Shown: positions 43,382 to 53,290 of the stretch, piece after piece
How the letters are laid out: each line of letters starts with the position of its first letter
Position numbering within the stretch: the first letter of the stretch is position 1
NCBI RefSeq assembly: GCF_014905555.1
Contig: NZ_BNGS01000003.1
Span: forward strand, 558,001 to 622,000
Length of the DNA: 64,000 nt
From: Streptomyces sp. Y2F8-2
GTDB lineage: Bacteria > Actinomycetota > Actinomycetes > Streptomycetales > Streptomycetaceae
Reading direction: 5' to 3'
Position numbers and translations under genes: made by a program
The notes under the pieces: model-generated
The model's input: the letters and a program-made list of their open reading frames with translations, nothing else
The model's database searches: none
What the model was told of the DNA's origin: nothing

Positions 43382-45001
43382 ATGCGTGGTGCCAAGAGCG
43401 CCAAGTGGGTTGCGATAGCCGCGGTTGTGGCGCTGGGCGCGACGGCCTGTGGTGGTGGCGGGGACAGCGGCTCGGGCGGCGGCAAGAGCAACGGCATCGT
43501 GTCGATGGAGATCGGTGAGCCGCAGAACAGCCTGGTCCCCACCAACACGTACGAGACCGAGGGCGGCCAGGTCATCAACGCTCTCTTCACGGGTCTGACC
43601 AAGCTCGACGGCAACAACAAGGTCGTCAACGCCATGGCGCAGTCGATCGAGACCAAGGACAACAAGGTCTGGACGATCAAGCTGAAGCCGGGCTACACCT
43701 TCCACAACGGTGAGAAGGTCACCGCCCAGTCCTTCATCGACGCCTGGAACTACGGCGCCAACCAGACCAACGCCCAGCAGACCAACCCGCTGTTCAGCCA
43801 CATCCAGGGCTACAAGGACCTGAACCCGGGCGAGGGCAAGAAGCCCAAGACCGACAAGATGTCGGGTCTGAAGGCCATCGACGACAACACCCTCCAGGTC
43901 ACCCTGGACGGTCCGTTCTCGGCGTTCCCGTCGCAGCTGTCCTTCACCGCGTTCGTCCCGGTGCCCAAGGCGTTCTTCAAGGACCCGAAGGGCTTCGGCG
44001 AGGCCCCGATCGGCAACGGCCCCTTCATGATGAAGGGGAAGGTCAAGCACAACCAGGAGATCGACACCGTCAAGTACGACAAGTACCCGGACGCCTCGAA
44101 GATCGAGGTCAAGGGTGTCGACTTCAAGATCTACTCGAACCTGGACACGGCCTACAAGGACCTGGTCGCGGGCAACCTCGACATCGACATCAACGTCCCG
44201 ACCTCGGGTCTGCCGACCTACAAGAAGGACCTGCCGGGCCGCACGATCGACGAGGCCGACTCGGCCGTCGGCTACATCGGCTTCCCGATCAAGTACAACA
44301 AGGCGTTCCAGAACGCGGACCTGCGCAAGTCCATCTCCATGGCGATCGACCGGAAGACGATCGCCGAGAAGGTCTTCGTCGGTGCCCGTACGCCCGCGGA
44401 CGACTACATCAGCCCCATCATCGACGGCTACCGCAAGGGCGCCTGCGGTGAGGCCTGCACCTACAACCCGAGCAAGGCCAAGGAGCTCTACAAGCAGGCC
44501 GGCGGGCTGCCCGGCAACTCGCTGGAGATCGGCTACAACGCCGACGGCGGCCACAAGGAGTGGGTCGAGGCGGTCGCCAACCAGCTCCAGCAGAACCTGG
44601 GCATCAAGGTGACGGCCAAGCCGTTCGAGCAGTTCCAGGCCATCCTCAACGACCTGGACGCGAAGAAGTACCAGGGCGCGTTCCGCATGGCCTGGAGCAT
44701 GGACTACCCGGACATGGAGGACTACCTCCGTCCGGTCTTCTCGAAGGACGCCATCGCCAACGGCTCCAACTACTCCGGTTACGTCAACGAGGAGTTCGAG
44801 AAGCTCCTCGTCAAGGGCGACCAGGCCCCGACGCACGAGGACGCCGTCAAGATCTACCAGCAGGCCGACGACGTCCTCCTGAAGGATCTGCCGTACATCC
44901 CGGTGTACTTCTACACGCTGAACGCAGGCTTCAGCGAGAACATCAAGTCGATGACGGTCGCCGGCCACCAGGTCCTCTGGGACACGGTCAAGCTCGGCTG
45001 A
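43382..45001 (+). CDS. Oligopeptide-binding lipoprotein, Opp operon 1
   Basis: 539 residues. Signal peptide MRGAKSAKWVAIAAVVALGA with lipobox GATACGG. It is a family-5 (DppA/OppA) binding protein: VSMEIGEPQNSLVPTNTYET, YTFHNGEKVTAQSFIDAWNY, PIGNGPFMMKGKVKHNQEID and the C-terminal NAGFSENIKSMTVAGHQVLWD. It delivers oligopeptides to the permease encoded downstream. A paralogue with the same MRGA start heads operon 3. In S. coelicolor the bldK oligopeptide transporter lies beside typA as I recall, but bldKABCDE starts with a permease, so orthology is not settled. A strong hairpin separates it from the permease genes. Confidence 0.93.
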   Translation: MRGAKSAKWVAIAAVVALGATACGGGGDSGSGGGKSNGIVSMEIGEPQNSLVPTNTYETEGGQVINALFTGLTKLDGNNKVVNAMAQSIETKDNKVWTIKLKPGYTFHNGEKVTAQSFIDAWNYGANQTNAQQTNPLFSHIQGYKDLNPGEGKKPKTDKMSGLKAIDDNTLQVTLDGPFSAFPSQLSFTAFVPVPKAFFKDPKGFGEAPIGNGPFMMKGKVKHNQEIDTVKYDKYPDASKIEVKGVDFKIYSNLDTAYKDLVAGNLDIDINVPTSGLPTYKKDLPGRTIDEADSAVGYIGFPIKYNKAFQNADLRKSISMAIDRKTIAEKVFVGARTPADDYISPIIDGYRKGACGEACTYNPSKAKELYKQAGGLPGNSLEIGYNADGGHKEWVEAVANQLQQNLGIKVTAKPFEQFQAILNDLDAKKYQGAFRMAWSMDYPDMEDYLRPVFSKDAIANGSNYSGYVNEEFEKLLVKGDQAPTHEDAVKIYQQADDVLLKDLPYIPVYFYTLNAGFSENIKSMTVAGHQVLWDTVKLG

Positions 45002-45034
45002 GCCGTATCTGAGCAGGTCCGACACGCGGCCAGA

Positions 45035-45077
45035 GGGTGAGCAGGGGGAGGGGCTCGAAGCCTTCCCCTGCTCACCC
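45035..45077 (+). terminator. Intercistronic hairpin (attenuator or mRNA-stabilising) in Opp operon 1
   Basis: 17-base stem GGGTGAGCAGGGGGAGG/CCTTCCCCTGCTCACCC (one wobble) with a 9-base loop, between the binding-protein gene and the first permease gene. Such hairpins typically let the binding protein be made in excess. Operon 3 lacks it. Confidence 0.75.
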
Positions 45078-45151
45078 CTTCTGCCGTCTCCCGTCCGACA
45101 GTGCCGCCGCCCCGGCCACGGGCGGATCGAGCACCCCCCTCTGGAGCACCC

Positions 45152-46078
45152 ATGGGCCGATACGTCGTGCGCCGCCTCCTGCAGGTGATCCCTGTGGTGA
45201 TAGGCGTCACGTTCATCATCTTCTGTCTGGTCTTCGCGCTGCCCGGCGACCCGATCCAGGCACTGGCCGGCGACAAGCGCGCCGACCCGAACATCGCGGC
45301 GATCCTCCGCGCGCATTACCACCTGAACGAGCCGCTGTACCAGCAGTACTGGCACTACATCAGTGGCGTCTTCACCGGTGACCTCGGTGAGACCTACAAC
45401 GGCCGTGCCATCTCGGACATCGTCGCCGAGCGGTTCCCGGTCACGCTCAAGCTGGGCCTGACAGCCTTCGCCATCGAGGCCGTCATCGGCATCCTGGCGG
45501 GCATCATGTCGGCCCTGAAGAAGGGCAAGTTCCTCGACAACGTGGTGCTGGTCGCCACCCTCCTGCTGATCTCCATCCCGGTCTTCGTGCTGGGCAGCGT
45601 CCTTCAGCTGGAGCTCGGCGTGAACCTCAAGGCCACGCCGGTCGCCGGCATCGACAAGGGCTGGCCGCAGAGCTACATCCTCCCGGCCATCGTGCTCGCC
45701 TCGACCTCGATGGCCTATATCGCGCGACTGGTACGGACGAGCCTGACGGAGTCGATCCGGGCCGACTACGTCCGCACCGCGATCGCGAAGGGCCTGCCGC
45801 GGCGCCGGGTCATCGGCCTGCACGCGATGCGCAACTCCCTGATCCCGGTCGTCACCTTCCTGGGCTTCGACCTCGGCGCCCTGATGGGCGGCGCCATCAT
45901 CACCGAGCGGGTGTTCAACATGCCCGGTATCGGTGGCCAGCTGGCCCAGTCCGTCTATCTGCGCGAACGGCCGATCGTCGTCGGCCTGGTGACCCTGCTG
46001 GTGCTGATCTACCTGGCCGCCAACCTCCTCGTAGACCTGATGTACGCCGTGCTCGACCCGAGGATCCGCTATGAGTGA
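45152..46078 (+). CDS. Oligopeptide ABC permease (OppB/DppB type), Opp operon 1
   Basis: 308 residues with six predicted helices. It has the N-terminal MGRYVVRRLLQVIPVVIGVT, the periplasmic GDLGETYNGRAISDIVAERF and the cytoplasmic EAA loop (DYVRTAIAKGLPRRRVIGLH). The C-terminal helix is followed by LMYAVLDPRIRYE. It pairs with the next gene to form the translocation pore for peptides bound by the lipoprotein. GGAG lies before the ATG. Its end overlaps the next gene by 8 bases within GATCCGCTATGAGTG. Confidence 0.93.
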   Translation: MGRYVVRRLLQVIPVVIGVTFIIFCLVFALPGDPIQALAGDKRADPNIAAILRAHYHLNEPLYQQYWHYISGVFTGDLGETYNGRAISDIVAERFPVTLKLGLTAFAIEAVIGILAGIMSALKKGKFLDNVVLVATLLLISIPVFVLGSVLQLELGVNLKATPVAGIDKGWPQSYILPAIVLASTSMAYIARLVRTSLTESIRADYVRTAIAKGLPRRRVIGLHAMRNSLIPVVTFLGFDLGALMGGAIITERVFNMPGIGGQLAQSVYLRERPIVVGLVTLLVLIYLAANLLVDLMYAVLDPRIRYE

Positions 46079-47009
46079 GAAGACGATAGAGAGGCCCACC
46101 ACCGACGAGGCCTCGCTCGCCAAGGAGATCGAGGCCGAGGAGAAGGCGGCGGCCCGTCAGGCCAGCCTGCTCAAGGACGGCTGGGCGGACCTGCGCAAGC
46201 GGCCCATGTTCCTCGGAACCGCCTTCATCATCGTCTGCCTGCTCGCGCTGGCGATCGTGCCCAGCCTGTTCACGGCACGCTCCCCGTTCTCCGACGGCTT
46301 CTGCCAGCTGCAGAACTCCATGAACGGGCCGACGTCCGGGCACTGGTTCGGCTTCGACGTGCAGGGCTGCGACATCTACACGCGGACCGTGTACGGCACC
46401 CGCAACTCGATCGTCGTCGGCGTGGTGACCACCATCGCCACCACTCTGATCGGCGGCCTGGTGGGCATGCTGGCCGGTCTGGTCGGCGGCTGGGTCGACG
46501 CGGTGCTGTCCCGGATCACCGAGGTCTTCTCGGCCCTGCCGCTCATCGTCGGCGGTCTGCTGATCATGTCGATCTGGGGCGGCGGCGACGTGTGGACGGT
46601 GTCGTTCATCATGGCGATCCTCGGCTGGCCGCAGGTCTTCAGGATCATGCGCGGCGAGGTCATCTCGAACAAGTACAACGACTACGTGATGGCCGCCCGT
46701 GCGCTCGGCGCGGGCTCGGGCCGGATCGCGTTCCGGCACATCCTGCCGAACACGCTCGCCCCCGTCATCGTCATCACCACCATGAACCTCGGTGTCTACA
46801 TCGCCGCCGAGGCCGCCCTGTCCTACCTGGGCATCGGCATCCAGTACCCCAACATCTCGTGGGGTCTGATGATCAGTGACGCCCAGGACCGGTTCCTGAC
46901 CTCGCCGCACGCGCTGCTGTTCCCGGCCGGCGCCCTGAGCATCACCGTGCTGGCGTTCATCATGCTCGGCGACGTCGTCCGCGACGCCTTCGACCCGAAG
47001 ATGCGCTGA
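46071..47009 (+). CDS. Oligopeptide ABC permease (OppC/DppC type), Opp operon 1
   Basis: 312 residues. A ~45-residue cytoplasmic, Glu/Lys/Ala-rich leader (EASLAKEIEAEEKAAARQAS) precedes the first helix (GTAFIIVCLLALAIVPSLF). The OppC-type GFDVQGCDIYTRTVYGTRNS loop and the EAA motif DYVMAARALGAGSGRIAFRH follow, with the C-terminal LGDVVRDAFDPKMR. The glutamate-rich leader is not part of the core family and is only weakly retained in the operon 3 paralogue. It is translationally coupled to the preceding permease. Confidence 0.93.
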   Translation: MSEKTIERPTTDEASLAKEIEAEEKAAARQASLLKDGWADLRKRPMFLGTAFIIVCLLALAIVPSLFTARSPFSDGFCQLQNSMNGPTSGHWFGFDVQGCDIYTRTVYGTRNSIVVGVVTTIATTLIGGLVGMLAGLVGGWVDAVLSRITEVFSALPLIVGGLLIMSIWGGGDVWTVSFIMAILGWPQVFRIMRGEVISNKYNDYVMAARALGAGSGRIAFRHILPNTLAPVIVITTMNLGVYIAAEAALSYLGIGIQYPNISWGLMISDAQDRFLTSPHALLFPAGALSITVLAFIMLGDVVRDAFDPKMR

Positions 47010-47020
47010 GGGAGGCGTAC

Positions 47021-48082
47021 GTGACCACCATCCAACCGACGGACGCCGTCCCGGCTCCGCGACCCGGCGATGCCGAGAAGACCGGCCCGCTGCTCGAAGT
47101 GCGTGACCTGCACGTCGAGTTCCAGACCCGCGAGGGTGTGGTCCGGGCCGTCAACGGCGTCAACTACTCGGTGAACTCCGGGGAGACGCTCGCCGTGCTC
47201 GGCGAGTCCGGCTCCGGCAAGTCCGTGACCGCGCAGGCGATCATGGGCATCCTCGACATGCCGCCGGCCCGCATCCCGCAGGGAGAGATCCGCTTCTACG
47301 GCGAGGACATGCTGAAGATGTCCGCCGAGGAGCGACGCAAGCTGCGCGGCGCGCGGATCGCGATGATCTTCCAGGACGCGCTCTCCGCGCTCAACCCCGT
47401 GCTCAGCGTGGGTTTCCAGCTCGGTGAGATGTTCCGCGTCCACCGGGGACTGTCCCGCAAGGAGGCCAAGGCCAAGGCGATCGAGCTGATGGACCGGGTG
47501 AAGATCCCGGCGGCCGCGGCGCGCGTGAACGACTACCCGCACCAGTTCTCCGGCGGTATGCGCCAGCGCATCATGATCGCCATGGCGCTCGCCCTGGAGC
47601 CGGACCTGATCATCGCCGACGAGCCGACCACGGCCCTCGACGTGACCGTCCAGGCCCAGGTGATGGACCTGCTCGCGGAGCTGCAGCGCGAGTACCACAT
47701 GGGCCTGATCCTCATCACCCACGACCTGGGTGTCGTGGCGGACGTCGCCGACAAGATCGCGGTGATGTACGCGGGCCGCATCGTGGAGACGGCGCCGGTG
47801 CACGAGCTGTACAAGCGCCCGGCCCACCCCTACACCCGGGGTCTGCTCGACTCGATCCCGCGCCTGGACCAGAAGGGCCAGGACCTCTACGCGATCAAGG
47901 GTCTGCCGCCCAACCTGCTGAAGGTGCCCGGCGGTTGCGCCTTCAACCCGCGGTGCGAGAAGGCGCAGGACATCTGCCGCACGGAGCGTCCGCCGCTGGT
48001 CCCGGTGACCGAGCGGGACGGAACCGAACTGCCCGGCCGCGCCAGCGCGTGCCACTTCTGGAAGGAGACGATCCATGGCTGA
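47021..48082 (+). CDS. Oligopeptide ABC transporter ATPase (OppD/DppD type), Opp operon 1
   Basis: 353 residues. Walker A is [12 protein letters not shown], the Q-loop [14 protein letters not shown], the signature [15 protein letters not shown], Walker [13 protein letters not shown] and the H-loop ITHDLG. The C-terminal oligopeptide-specific extension has four cysteines ([16 protein letters not shown] and SACHFW), the arrangement recently linked to an iron-sulfur cluster in this family. It hydrolyses ATP to drive peptide import together with the next ATPase. GTG start after GGAGG; the end overlaps the next gene by 8 bases. Confidence 0.95.
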   Translation: MTTIQPTDAVPAPRPGDAEKTGPLLEVRDLHVEFQTREGVVRAVNGVNYSVNSGETLAVLGESGSGKSVTAQAIMGILDMPPARIPQGEIRFYGEDMLKMSAEERRKLRGARIAMIFQDALSALNPVLSVGFQLGEMFRVHRGLSRKEAKAKAIELMDRVKIPAAAARVNDYPHQFSGGMRQRIMIAMALALEPDLIIADEPTTALDVTVQAQVMDLLAELQREYHMGLILITHDLGVVADVADKIAVMYAGRIVETAPVHELYKRPAHPYTRGLLDSIPRLDQKGQDLYAIKGLPPNLLKVPGGCAFNPRCEKAQDICRTERPPLVPVTERDGTELPGRASACHFWKETIHG

Positions 48083-49223
48083 GCCGACCAAGACCGGCGA
48101 GCCGCAGGACGCGACACCGAACGTCTCCGCCGTGGACGTCGCCGACGTGCACTCCGAGGAGGAGGCGGTCGCCGCCCTCGACGCGCCGGTCGACCGGGGC
48201 GAGCCGATTCTGCAGGTGCGCAACCTGGTCAAGCACTTCCCGCTGACGCAGGGCATCGTCATCAAGCGTCAGATCGGCGCGGTCAAGGCCGTCGACGGCG
48301 TCTCCTTCGACCTCTACCAGGGCGAGACCCTGGGCATCGTGGGTGAGTCCGGATGCGGCAAGTCGACGGTGGCCAAGCTCGTGATGAACCTCGAGCGGGC
48401 GACCGCCGGTGAGATCTTCTACAAGGGCCAGGACATCACCAAGCTGTCCGGCAAGGCCCTCAAGGCGGTCCGCCGCAACATCCAGATGATCTTCCAGGAC
48501 CCGTACACGTCGCTCAACCCGCGTATGACGGTGGGCGACATCATCGGCGAGCCCTTCGACATCCACCCCGAGGTGGCCCCCAAGGGCGACCGGCGCCGCA
48601 AGGTGCAGGAGCTCCTCGACGTCGTGGGTCTCAACCCGGAGTACATCAACCGCTACCCGCACCAGTTCTCGGGCGGTCAGCGCCAGCGCATCGGCATCGC
48701 CCGCGGCCTGGCCCTGAACCCCGAGGTCATCATCTGCGACGAGCCGGTCTCCGCCCTGGACGTGTCGGTCCAGGCGCAGGTCATCAACCTGATGGAGCGA
48801 CTGCAGGACGAGTTCAACCTCTCCTACATGTTCATCGCGCACGACCTGTCGATCGTCCGGCACATCTCGGACCGCGTGGGCGTGATGTACCTCGGCAAGA
48901 TCGTCGAGATCGGCGACGACGAGCAGATCTACGACCACCCGACGCACCCCTACACCCAGGCGCTGCTGTCGGCGGTCCCCGTGCCGGACCCGGAGGCCCG
49001 TGAGCACCGCGAGCGGATCATCCTCACCGGCGACGTGCCGTCCCCGGCCAACCCGCCCTCGGGCTGCAGCTTCCGCACCCGTTGCTGGAAGGCCACGGAC
49101 AGGTGCGCCGAGGAGGTGCCGCTGCTGGCGGTCCCCGAGCGCTTCAAGGGCGCGGACTCCCCCGCGGCCCACGAGTCGGCGTGCCACTTCGCCGAGGAGA
49201 AGGACGTCGTGCACGCGGCCTGA
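48075..49223 (+). CDS. Oligopeptide ABC transporter ATPase (OppF/DppF type), Opp operon 1
   Basis: 382 residues. An acidic 40-residue leader (VDVADVHSEEEAVAALDAPV) precedes the ATPase core. Walker A is [13 protein letters not shown], the Q-loop [14 protein letters not shown], the signature [15 protein letters not shown] and Walker [13 protein letters not shown]. The OppF-type LTQGIVIKRQIGAVKAVDGV insertion is present. The C-terminal cysteines ([24 protein letters not shown]) match its partner. It is last in the operon and followed by a terminator shared with the convergent operon 2. Confidence 0.95.
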   Translation: MAEPTKTGEPQDATPNVSAVDVADVHSEEEAVAALDAPVDRGEPILQVRNLVKHFPLTQGIVIKRQIGAVKAVDGVSFDLYQGETLGIVGESGCGKSTVAKLVMNLERATAGEIFYKGQDITKLSGKALKAVRRNIQMIFQDPYTSLNPRMTVGDIIGEPFDIHPEVAPKGDRRRKVQELLDVVGLNPEYINRYPHQFSGGQRQRIGIARGLALNPEVIICDEPVSALDVSVQAQVINLMERLQDEFNLSYMFIAHDLSIVRHISDRVGVMYLGKIVEIGDDEQIYDHPTHPYTQALLSAVPVPDPEAREHRERIILTGDVPSPANPPSGCSFRTRCWKATDRCAEEVPLLAVPERFKGADSPAAHESACHFAEEKDVVHAA

Positions 49224-49244
49224 CGTCCGCCTGGCCTCTGTTCG

Positions 49245-49276
49245 GTTCCCGGTACCTCGTCAGGTGCCGGGAACCG
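49245..49276. terminator. Bidirectional terminator between Opp operons 1 and 2
   Basis: 14-base stem GGTTCCCGGTACCT/AGGTGCCGGGAACC (one wobble) with a 4-base loop, followed on the + strand by GGCGTTTTCC. Confidence 0.8.
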
Positions 49277-49309
49277 GCGTTTTCCGGAGGCGACGGGGCG
49301 CCCGGACCG

Positions 49310-50332
49310 TCAAGGGGCGACGACGGTCCGAGCCCAGTGGCACGCCACCTGCCCGCCGTCACCACCGCCCAGCACCTCCAGGTCCCGGGTCCGGCACGCG
49401 TCCGCGACGCCCGCCCGTTCCGCCTCCCCGCCGGCCAGGATCTGGCAGCGGGGGTGGAAGCGGCAGCCCGTGGGGATGCGGGAGGGGTCCGGAGGTTCGC
49501 CCGACAGGACGACAGGCGCGCCCGGGGCTTCCGGGAGGACCGAGAGCAGCGCCTGGGTGTAGGGGTGCCGTGGGGCGGTGAGTACCTGTTCGACGTCGCC
49601 CGTCTCCACGATCCGGCCGAGGTACATCACCGCCACCCGGTCCGCGATGTTCCACGCCAGGCCCAGATCGTGCGTCACGACGAGCGCGGACAGGCCCAGT
49701 TCGGTGCGCAGGCGCAGCAGCAGGGCCAGGATCTCGCCGCGCACCGAGGCGTCGAGGGAGGCCACCGGCTCGTCGGCGACGATCAGTTCCGGGTCCAGGA
49801 CGAGCGCGCCCGCGATCACCACGCGCTGGCGCTGGCCTCCCGACAGCTCGTGCGGATAGCGCAGGAAGAAGCGCTCCGGTGGGCGGAGCCCCGCCCGGGA
49901 GAGGGCCCCCGCGACCGCCGTCTGCTCGTCTCCGCCGTACCCGTGGATCCGCAGCCCCTCCGCGACCGCCTCGTACACCGTGTGCCGGGGGTTGAGCGAT
50001 CCGCTCGGGTCCTGGAGCACCAGCTGGACGCGCCTGCGGTACGCCTTCAGGGCCCGGGCGGAGTAGTCGAGCGGCCGTCCGGCGAAGCGGACGCTTCCCG
50101 ACGTCGGCGGTACCAGGCCGAGCAGTGCCCGGGCCAGTGTCGTCTTGCCGCAGCCAGACTCGCCGACCAGCGCCACGATCTCCCCGGGCCGGATGTCGAG
50201 GTCCACACCGTCCACCGCCCGGGACGGCACACCGCCGTGGCGCCCGGGGAAGGTCACGCGCAGTCCCTCCGCGCTCAGCAGCGGTGATGCGGTCGGTGAT
50301 GTCGTCGCGGGTGTCGTCGGTGAGGTCGTCAT
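49310..50332 (-). CDS. Oligopeptide ABC transporter ATPase (OppF type), Opp operon 2
   Basis: 340 residues. A Thr/Ser/Pro-rich leader ([18 protein letters not shown]) precedes the core. Walker A is [14 protein letters not shown], the Q-loop [13 protein letters not shown], the signature [15 protein letters not shown] and Walker [26 protein letters not shown] differs from the [12 protein letters not shown] found in operons 1 and 3, so this is a separate lineage. The C-terminal cysteines lie in [14 protein letters not shown] and VACHWA. The ATG overlaps the preceding stop (ATGA). It is last in the operon. Confidence 0.94.
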   Translation of the reverse strand: MTTSPTTPATTSPTASPLLSAEGLRVTFPGRHGGVPSRAVDGVDLDIRPGEIVALVGESGCGKTTLARALLGLVPPTSGSVRFAGRPLDYSARALKAYRRRVQLVLQDPSGSLNPRHTVYEAVAEGLRIHGYGGDEQTAVAGALSRAGLRPPERFFLRYPHELSGGQRQRVVIAGALVLDPELIVADEPVASLDASVRGEILALLLRLRTELGLSALVVTHDLGLAWNIADRVAVMYLGRIVETGDVEQVLTAPRHPYTQALLSVLPEAPGAPVVLSGEPPDPSRIPTGCRFHPRCQILAGGEAERAGVADACRTRDLEVLGGGDGGQVACHWARTVVAP

Positions 50333-51330
50333 GGGGTGCTCCTCGCGTCCTCCGTCGCCGCCGTCGGACCGGGGGCGGGGTGTGGCGACACATGCACGCA
50401 CGCCGCCCTGCGGCCCGGGCCGGCGTCCCGCAGCTCCTGGTCCTGGCCGGCGCAGCCGTCCAGGGCCACCGGGCAGCGCGGGTGGAAGGCGCAGCCGGAC
50501 GGCAGGGCGGACGGGTCGGGCGGATCGCCCGCCAGGCCGTGCGGGGCATAGCGGGAGGCCGGGTCGCCGATGCGGGGGAACGCCGCGGACAGGGCCCCGG
50601 CGTACGGATGCCGGGCGTCGTCGTAGAGCTGCCGGGCCGGGCCCTCCTCGACCACCCGGCCCGCGTACATCACCGCCAGCCGGTCGCAGGTCTCGGCGAG
50701 GACGGCGAGATCGTGGCTGATCATGATCAGGCCGAGGTCCTGTTCCGCGACGAGCCGGCCGATCAGCCGCAGGATCTGCGCCTGGATCATCACGTCCAGG
50801 GCCGTCGTCGGCTCGTCGGCGATGACCAGCCGTGGGTCGCAGGCCAGCGCCATGGCGATCATCACGCGCTGGCGCTGGCCGCCGGACAGCTCGTGGGGGA
50901 ACGCCGTCGCCCGTGCGGCCGGGAGGCCCACGTGTTCCAGAAGTTCGCCGGTCCTGCGCTTGGCCTCGGCCGCCGTCGCCTTGCGGTGCAGCAGCATCGG
51001 CTCGGCGATCTGGTCGCCGATCCGGTGCACCGGGTTGAGGGAGTGCATCGCTCCCTGGAAGACGATGGAGGCCCCCGCCCAGCGGACCGCCCTGACCTGC
51101 CCCCACCGCATCGTCAGCACGTCCTCGCCGTCCAGCAGGACCTGCCCGCCGACCCGGGTGCCGGGCGGCAGCAGCCGCAGCAGGGCCAGCGCCAGGGTGG
51201 ACTTCCCGCAGCCCGACTCGCCCGCGATGCCGAGCCTCTGCCCTGCCTCCAGCACCAGGTCGACGCCCCGCACGGCGGCGGCCCCGCCGGCGTAGGTCAC
51301 CTCCAGGTCCCGCACCTCGAGCAGCGTCAA
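50329..51330 (-). CDS. Oligopeptide ABC transporter ATPase (OppD type), Opp operon 2
   Basis: 333 residues. The start is a TTG overlapping the permease stop (TTGA), giving [15 protein letters not shown]; no ATG or GTG fits as well. Walker A is [14 protein letters not shown], the Q-loop [13 protein letters not shown], the signature [15 protein letters not shown] and Walker [13 protein letters not shown]. The C-terminal oligopeptide extension with cysteines is [15 protein letters not shown]. The Q-loop reads FQGAMHSL, where relatives have FQDALSAL or FQDPYTSL, typical of the nickel/dipeptide subgroup. Translation depends on coupling to the permease. Confidence 0.92.
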   Translation of the reverse strand: MTLLEVRDLEVTYAGGAAAVRGVDLVLEAGQRLGIAGESGCGKSTLALALLRLLPPGTRVGGQVLLDGEDVLTMRWGQVRAVRWAGASIVFQGAMHSLNPVHRIGDQIAEPMLLHRKATAAEAKRRTGELLEHVGLPAARATAFPHELSGGQRQRVMIAMALACDPRLVIADEPTTALDVMIQAQILRLIGRLVAEQDLGLIMISHDLAVLAETCDRLAVMYAGRVVEEGPARQLYDDARHPYAGALSAAFPRIGDPASRYAPHGLAGDPPDPSALPSGCAFHPRCPVALDGCAGQDQELRDAGPGRRAACVHVSPHPAPGPTAATEDARSTP

Positions 51331-52283
51331 CGCTCCACCCCCAGCCGGGGGTTGAGGACGGACTCCACCGCGCGGCCGCACAGCGTGAAGGCCAGGGCGA
51401 CGACGGCGATCGCGATGCCCGGCGGCACCAGGTACCACCAGTCGCCGGAGCTCACCGCGCCCGCCTCGCGGGCGTCCTGGAGCAGACCGCCCCACGACAC
51501 GACCGTCGGGTCGCCCATGCCGAGGAAGGCGAGCGTCGCCTCGGCGAGGATGGACGAGGAGATCATCAGGGTTGTCTGCGCCAGCACCAGCGGCATGACG
51601 TTGGGCAGCACGTGCCGGAGCATGATGTGCGCGTGGCCGCCGCCGAGCGCCCGCGCCCGCTCGATGTAGGGCCGGGACTCCACCGCCAGCGTCTGCGCCC
51701 GCACCAGCCGGGCCGTGGTCGGCCAGGACGTCACACCGATCGCCAGGATCACCGTGCCGAGCGAGCGGGACATCACGGTGGCGAGCGCGATGGCGAGGAC
51801 GAGCGTCGGCATCACCAGGAACCAGTCCGTGATCCGCATCATCACCGTGGCGTACGCGCCCCGGAAGTGCCCTGCGGTGATCCCGACCAGCGCGCCGATC
51901 GCCACGGACAGCACCGCCGCGAGCAGCCCGACCAGCAGTGAGATCCGCGAGCCCCACACCACCAGGCCCAGCAGGTTCCGCCCGAACCGGTCCGTGCCCA
52001 GCGGGAAGGCGCCGCTCGGATGCTGAAGCGGCCGGCCCGGCGCGCCGGTCACACTGGACACGTCGGAACCGACGGTCAGCGGCGCGGTGAGTGCGACCGC
52101 GGCGAACAGGACGAGGACGGCCAGGCCCACGAGCCCGGCGCGGTGCGTGCGGTAGTGCGCCCAGAAACGGGCGGCGGAGCGGCGGCGGCGCTGCCGGGCG
52201 AGCGTGCGCGGGCTCGCCTTCGCCGCCGGAGGAGTCGTGTCGGTACGGGTCGGCCCGCCCGGGGGAGTCGTGTCGGTCGTCAT
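51327..52283 (-). CDS. Oligopeptide/dipeptide ABC permease (OppC type), Opp operon 2
   Basis: 318 residues. A Thr/Pro-rich leader (TTDTTPPGGPTRTDTTPPAA) precedes the basic RQRRRRSAARFWAHYRTHRA and the first helix. The family loop HPSGAFPLGTDRFGRNLL and the EAA motif YIERARALGGGHAHIMLRH follow, with C-terminal [11 protein letters not shown]. The ATG overlaps the upstream permease stop. The TTPPGGPTRT/TTPPAAKA leader is internally repetitive (TDTTPP twice). It forms the pore with the OppB-type permease. Confidence 0.93.
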   Translation of the reverse strand: MTTDTTPPGGPTRTDTTPPAAKASPRTLARQRRRRSAARFWAHYRTHRAGLVGLAVLVLFAAVALTAPLTVGSDVSSVTGAPGRPLQHPSGAFPLGTDRFGRNLLGLVVWGSRISLLVGLLAAVLSVAIGALVGITAGHFRGAYATVMMRITDWFLVMPTLVLAIALATVMSRSLGTVILAIGVTSWPTTARLVRAQTLAVESRPYIERARALGGGHAHIMLRHVLPNVMPLVLAQTTLMISSSILAEATLAFLGMGDPTVVSWGGLLQDAREAGAVSSGDWWYLVPPGIAIAVVALAFTLCGRAVESVLNPRLGVER

Positions 52284-53290
52284 CGGCCCACCCGGGGGTC
52301 GAGCAGCGGATAGATCAGGTCGGCCAGCGTGTTCATGAGGATCACCGCCGAGGCGAAGACGAAGAACAGGCCCTGGACGAGGGGAAGGTCGGGCACGCTC
52401 AGCGCCTGGTAGAAGAGCCCGCCGAGGCCGGGCCAGGAGAACACGGTCTCGACGAGGATGACGCCCGCGACGGTCCGGCCGAGATTGACGAAGACCAGCG
52501 TCACGGTCGGCAGCAGCGCGTTCGGCACGGCGTGCCGGCGCCGGACCAGGTCGTCCCTCAGGCCCTTGGCGCGCGCGGTGGTCAGATAGTCGCTGCCCAT
52601 CTCGTCGAGCAGCGCCGAACGGGTGACCAGCAGCGTCTGCCCGTACTCGACCGCCACCAGCGTGATCACCGGCAGGACGAGATGGTGGGCGACGTCGACG
52701 GCGTACGCGAAGCCCTCCTCGCCGCCCGACTCCATGCCGCCGGTCGGGAACACACCCGGGACCGGGCCCACGCCCACCGCGAACACGATGATGAGCAGCA
52801 GGCCCAGCCAGAAGGAGGGGATCGAGTACAGGGTCAGCGCCACACCGGTGTTGAGCCGGTCGCCGAGCCGGCCGTGGCGCCACGCCGAGCGGGTGCCGAG
52901 GACGATGCCGAGGACCGTGTAGAGGACGAACGCGGTGCCGGTGAGCAGCAGTGTGTTCGGCAGCGCCTCGGTGATCTTGTCGATGACGGGTGCCCGGAAC
53001 TGGTACGACGTGCCGAGGTCGCCCGTGAGCGCCTTGCCGCAGTAGTCCGTGAACTGCTGCCACAACGGCAGGTCGAGACCGAACTCCCTGCGATAGGCCG
53101 TCAGTTGTGCGGCCGATACCGGACGGCCGCCCGTCATGAACTTCACCGGGTCGCCCGGGATCAGCCGGAAGAGGAAGAAGCTGGTCACGAGGACGGCGAG
53201 CAAGGAGACGGCGGCGCCGCCCGCCTTGCCCGCCGCGTACCGCAGGTACGGGGTGCCGGCATGTGTCCGCAGTTCGCGCGCCGGTTCCAC
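52280..53290 (-). CDS. Oligopeptide/dipeptide ABC permease (OppB type), Opp operon 2
   Basis: 336 residues. The cytoplasmic N-terminus MEPARELRTHAGTPYLRYAA is longer than in operons 1 and 3. The first helix is SLLAVLVTSFFLFRLIPGDP. The periplasmic FGLDLPLWQQFTDYCGKALT segment and the EAA motif DYLTTARAKGLRDDLVRRR follow, with C-terminal DLIYPLLDPRVGR. The GTG start shares one base with the TAG stop of the binding-protein gene. It belongs to a different subgroup from its counterparts (RLIPGDPVKF versus the operon 1 sequence). Confidence 0.93.
   Translation of the reverse strand: MEPARELRTHAGTPYLRYAAGKAGGAAVSLLAVLVTSFFLFRLIPGDPVKFMTGGRPVSAAQLTAYRREFGLDLPLWQQFTDYCGKALTGDLGTSYQFRAPVIDKITEALPNTLLLTGTAFVLYTVLGIVLGTRSAWRHGRLGDRLNTGVALTLYSIPSFWLGLLLIIVFAVGVGPVPGVFPTGGMESGGEEGFAYAVDVAHHLVLPVITLVAVEYGQTLLVTRSALLDEMGSDYLTTARAKGLRDDLVRRRHAVPNALLPTVTLVFVNLGRTVAGVILVETVFSWPGLGGLFYQALSVPDLPLVQGLFFVFASAVILMNTLADLIYPLLDPRVGR

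Noticed and set aside
43280..46123. 947-codon open frame opposite the operon 1 binding protein and permease
   Set aside because: Shadow frame crossing two real genes and an intergenic hairpin; no start signal or domain.
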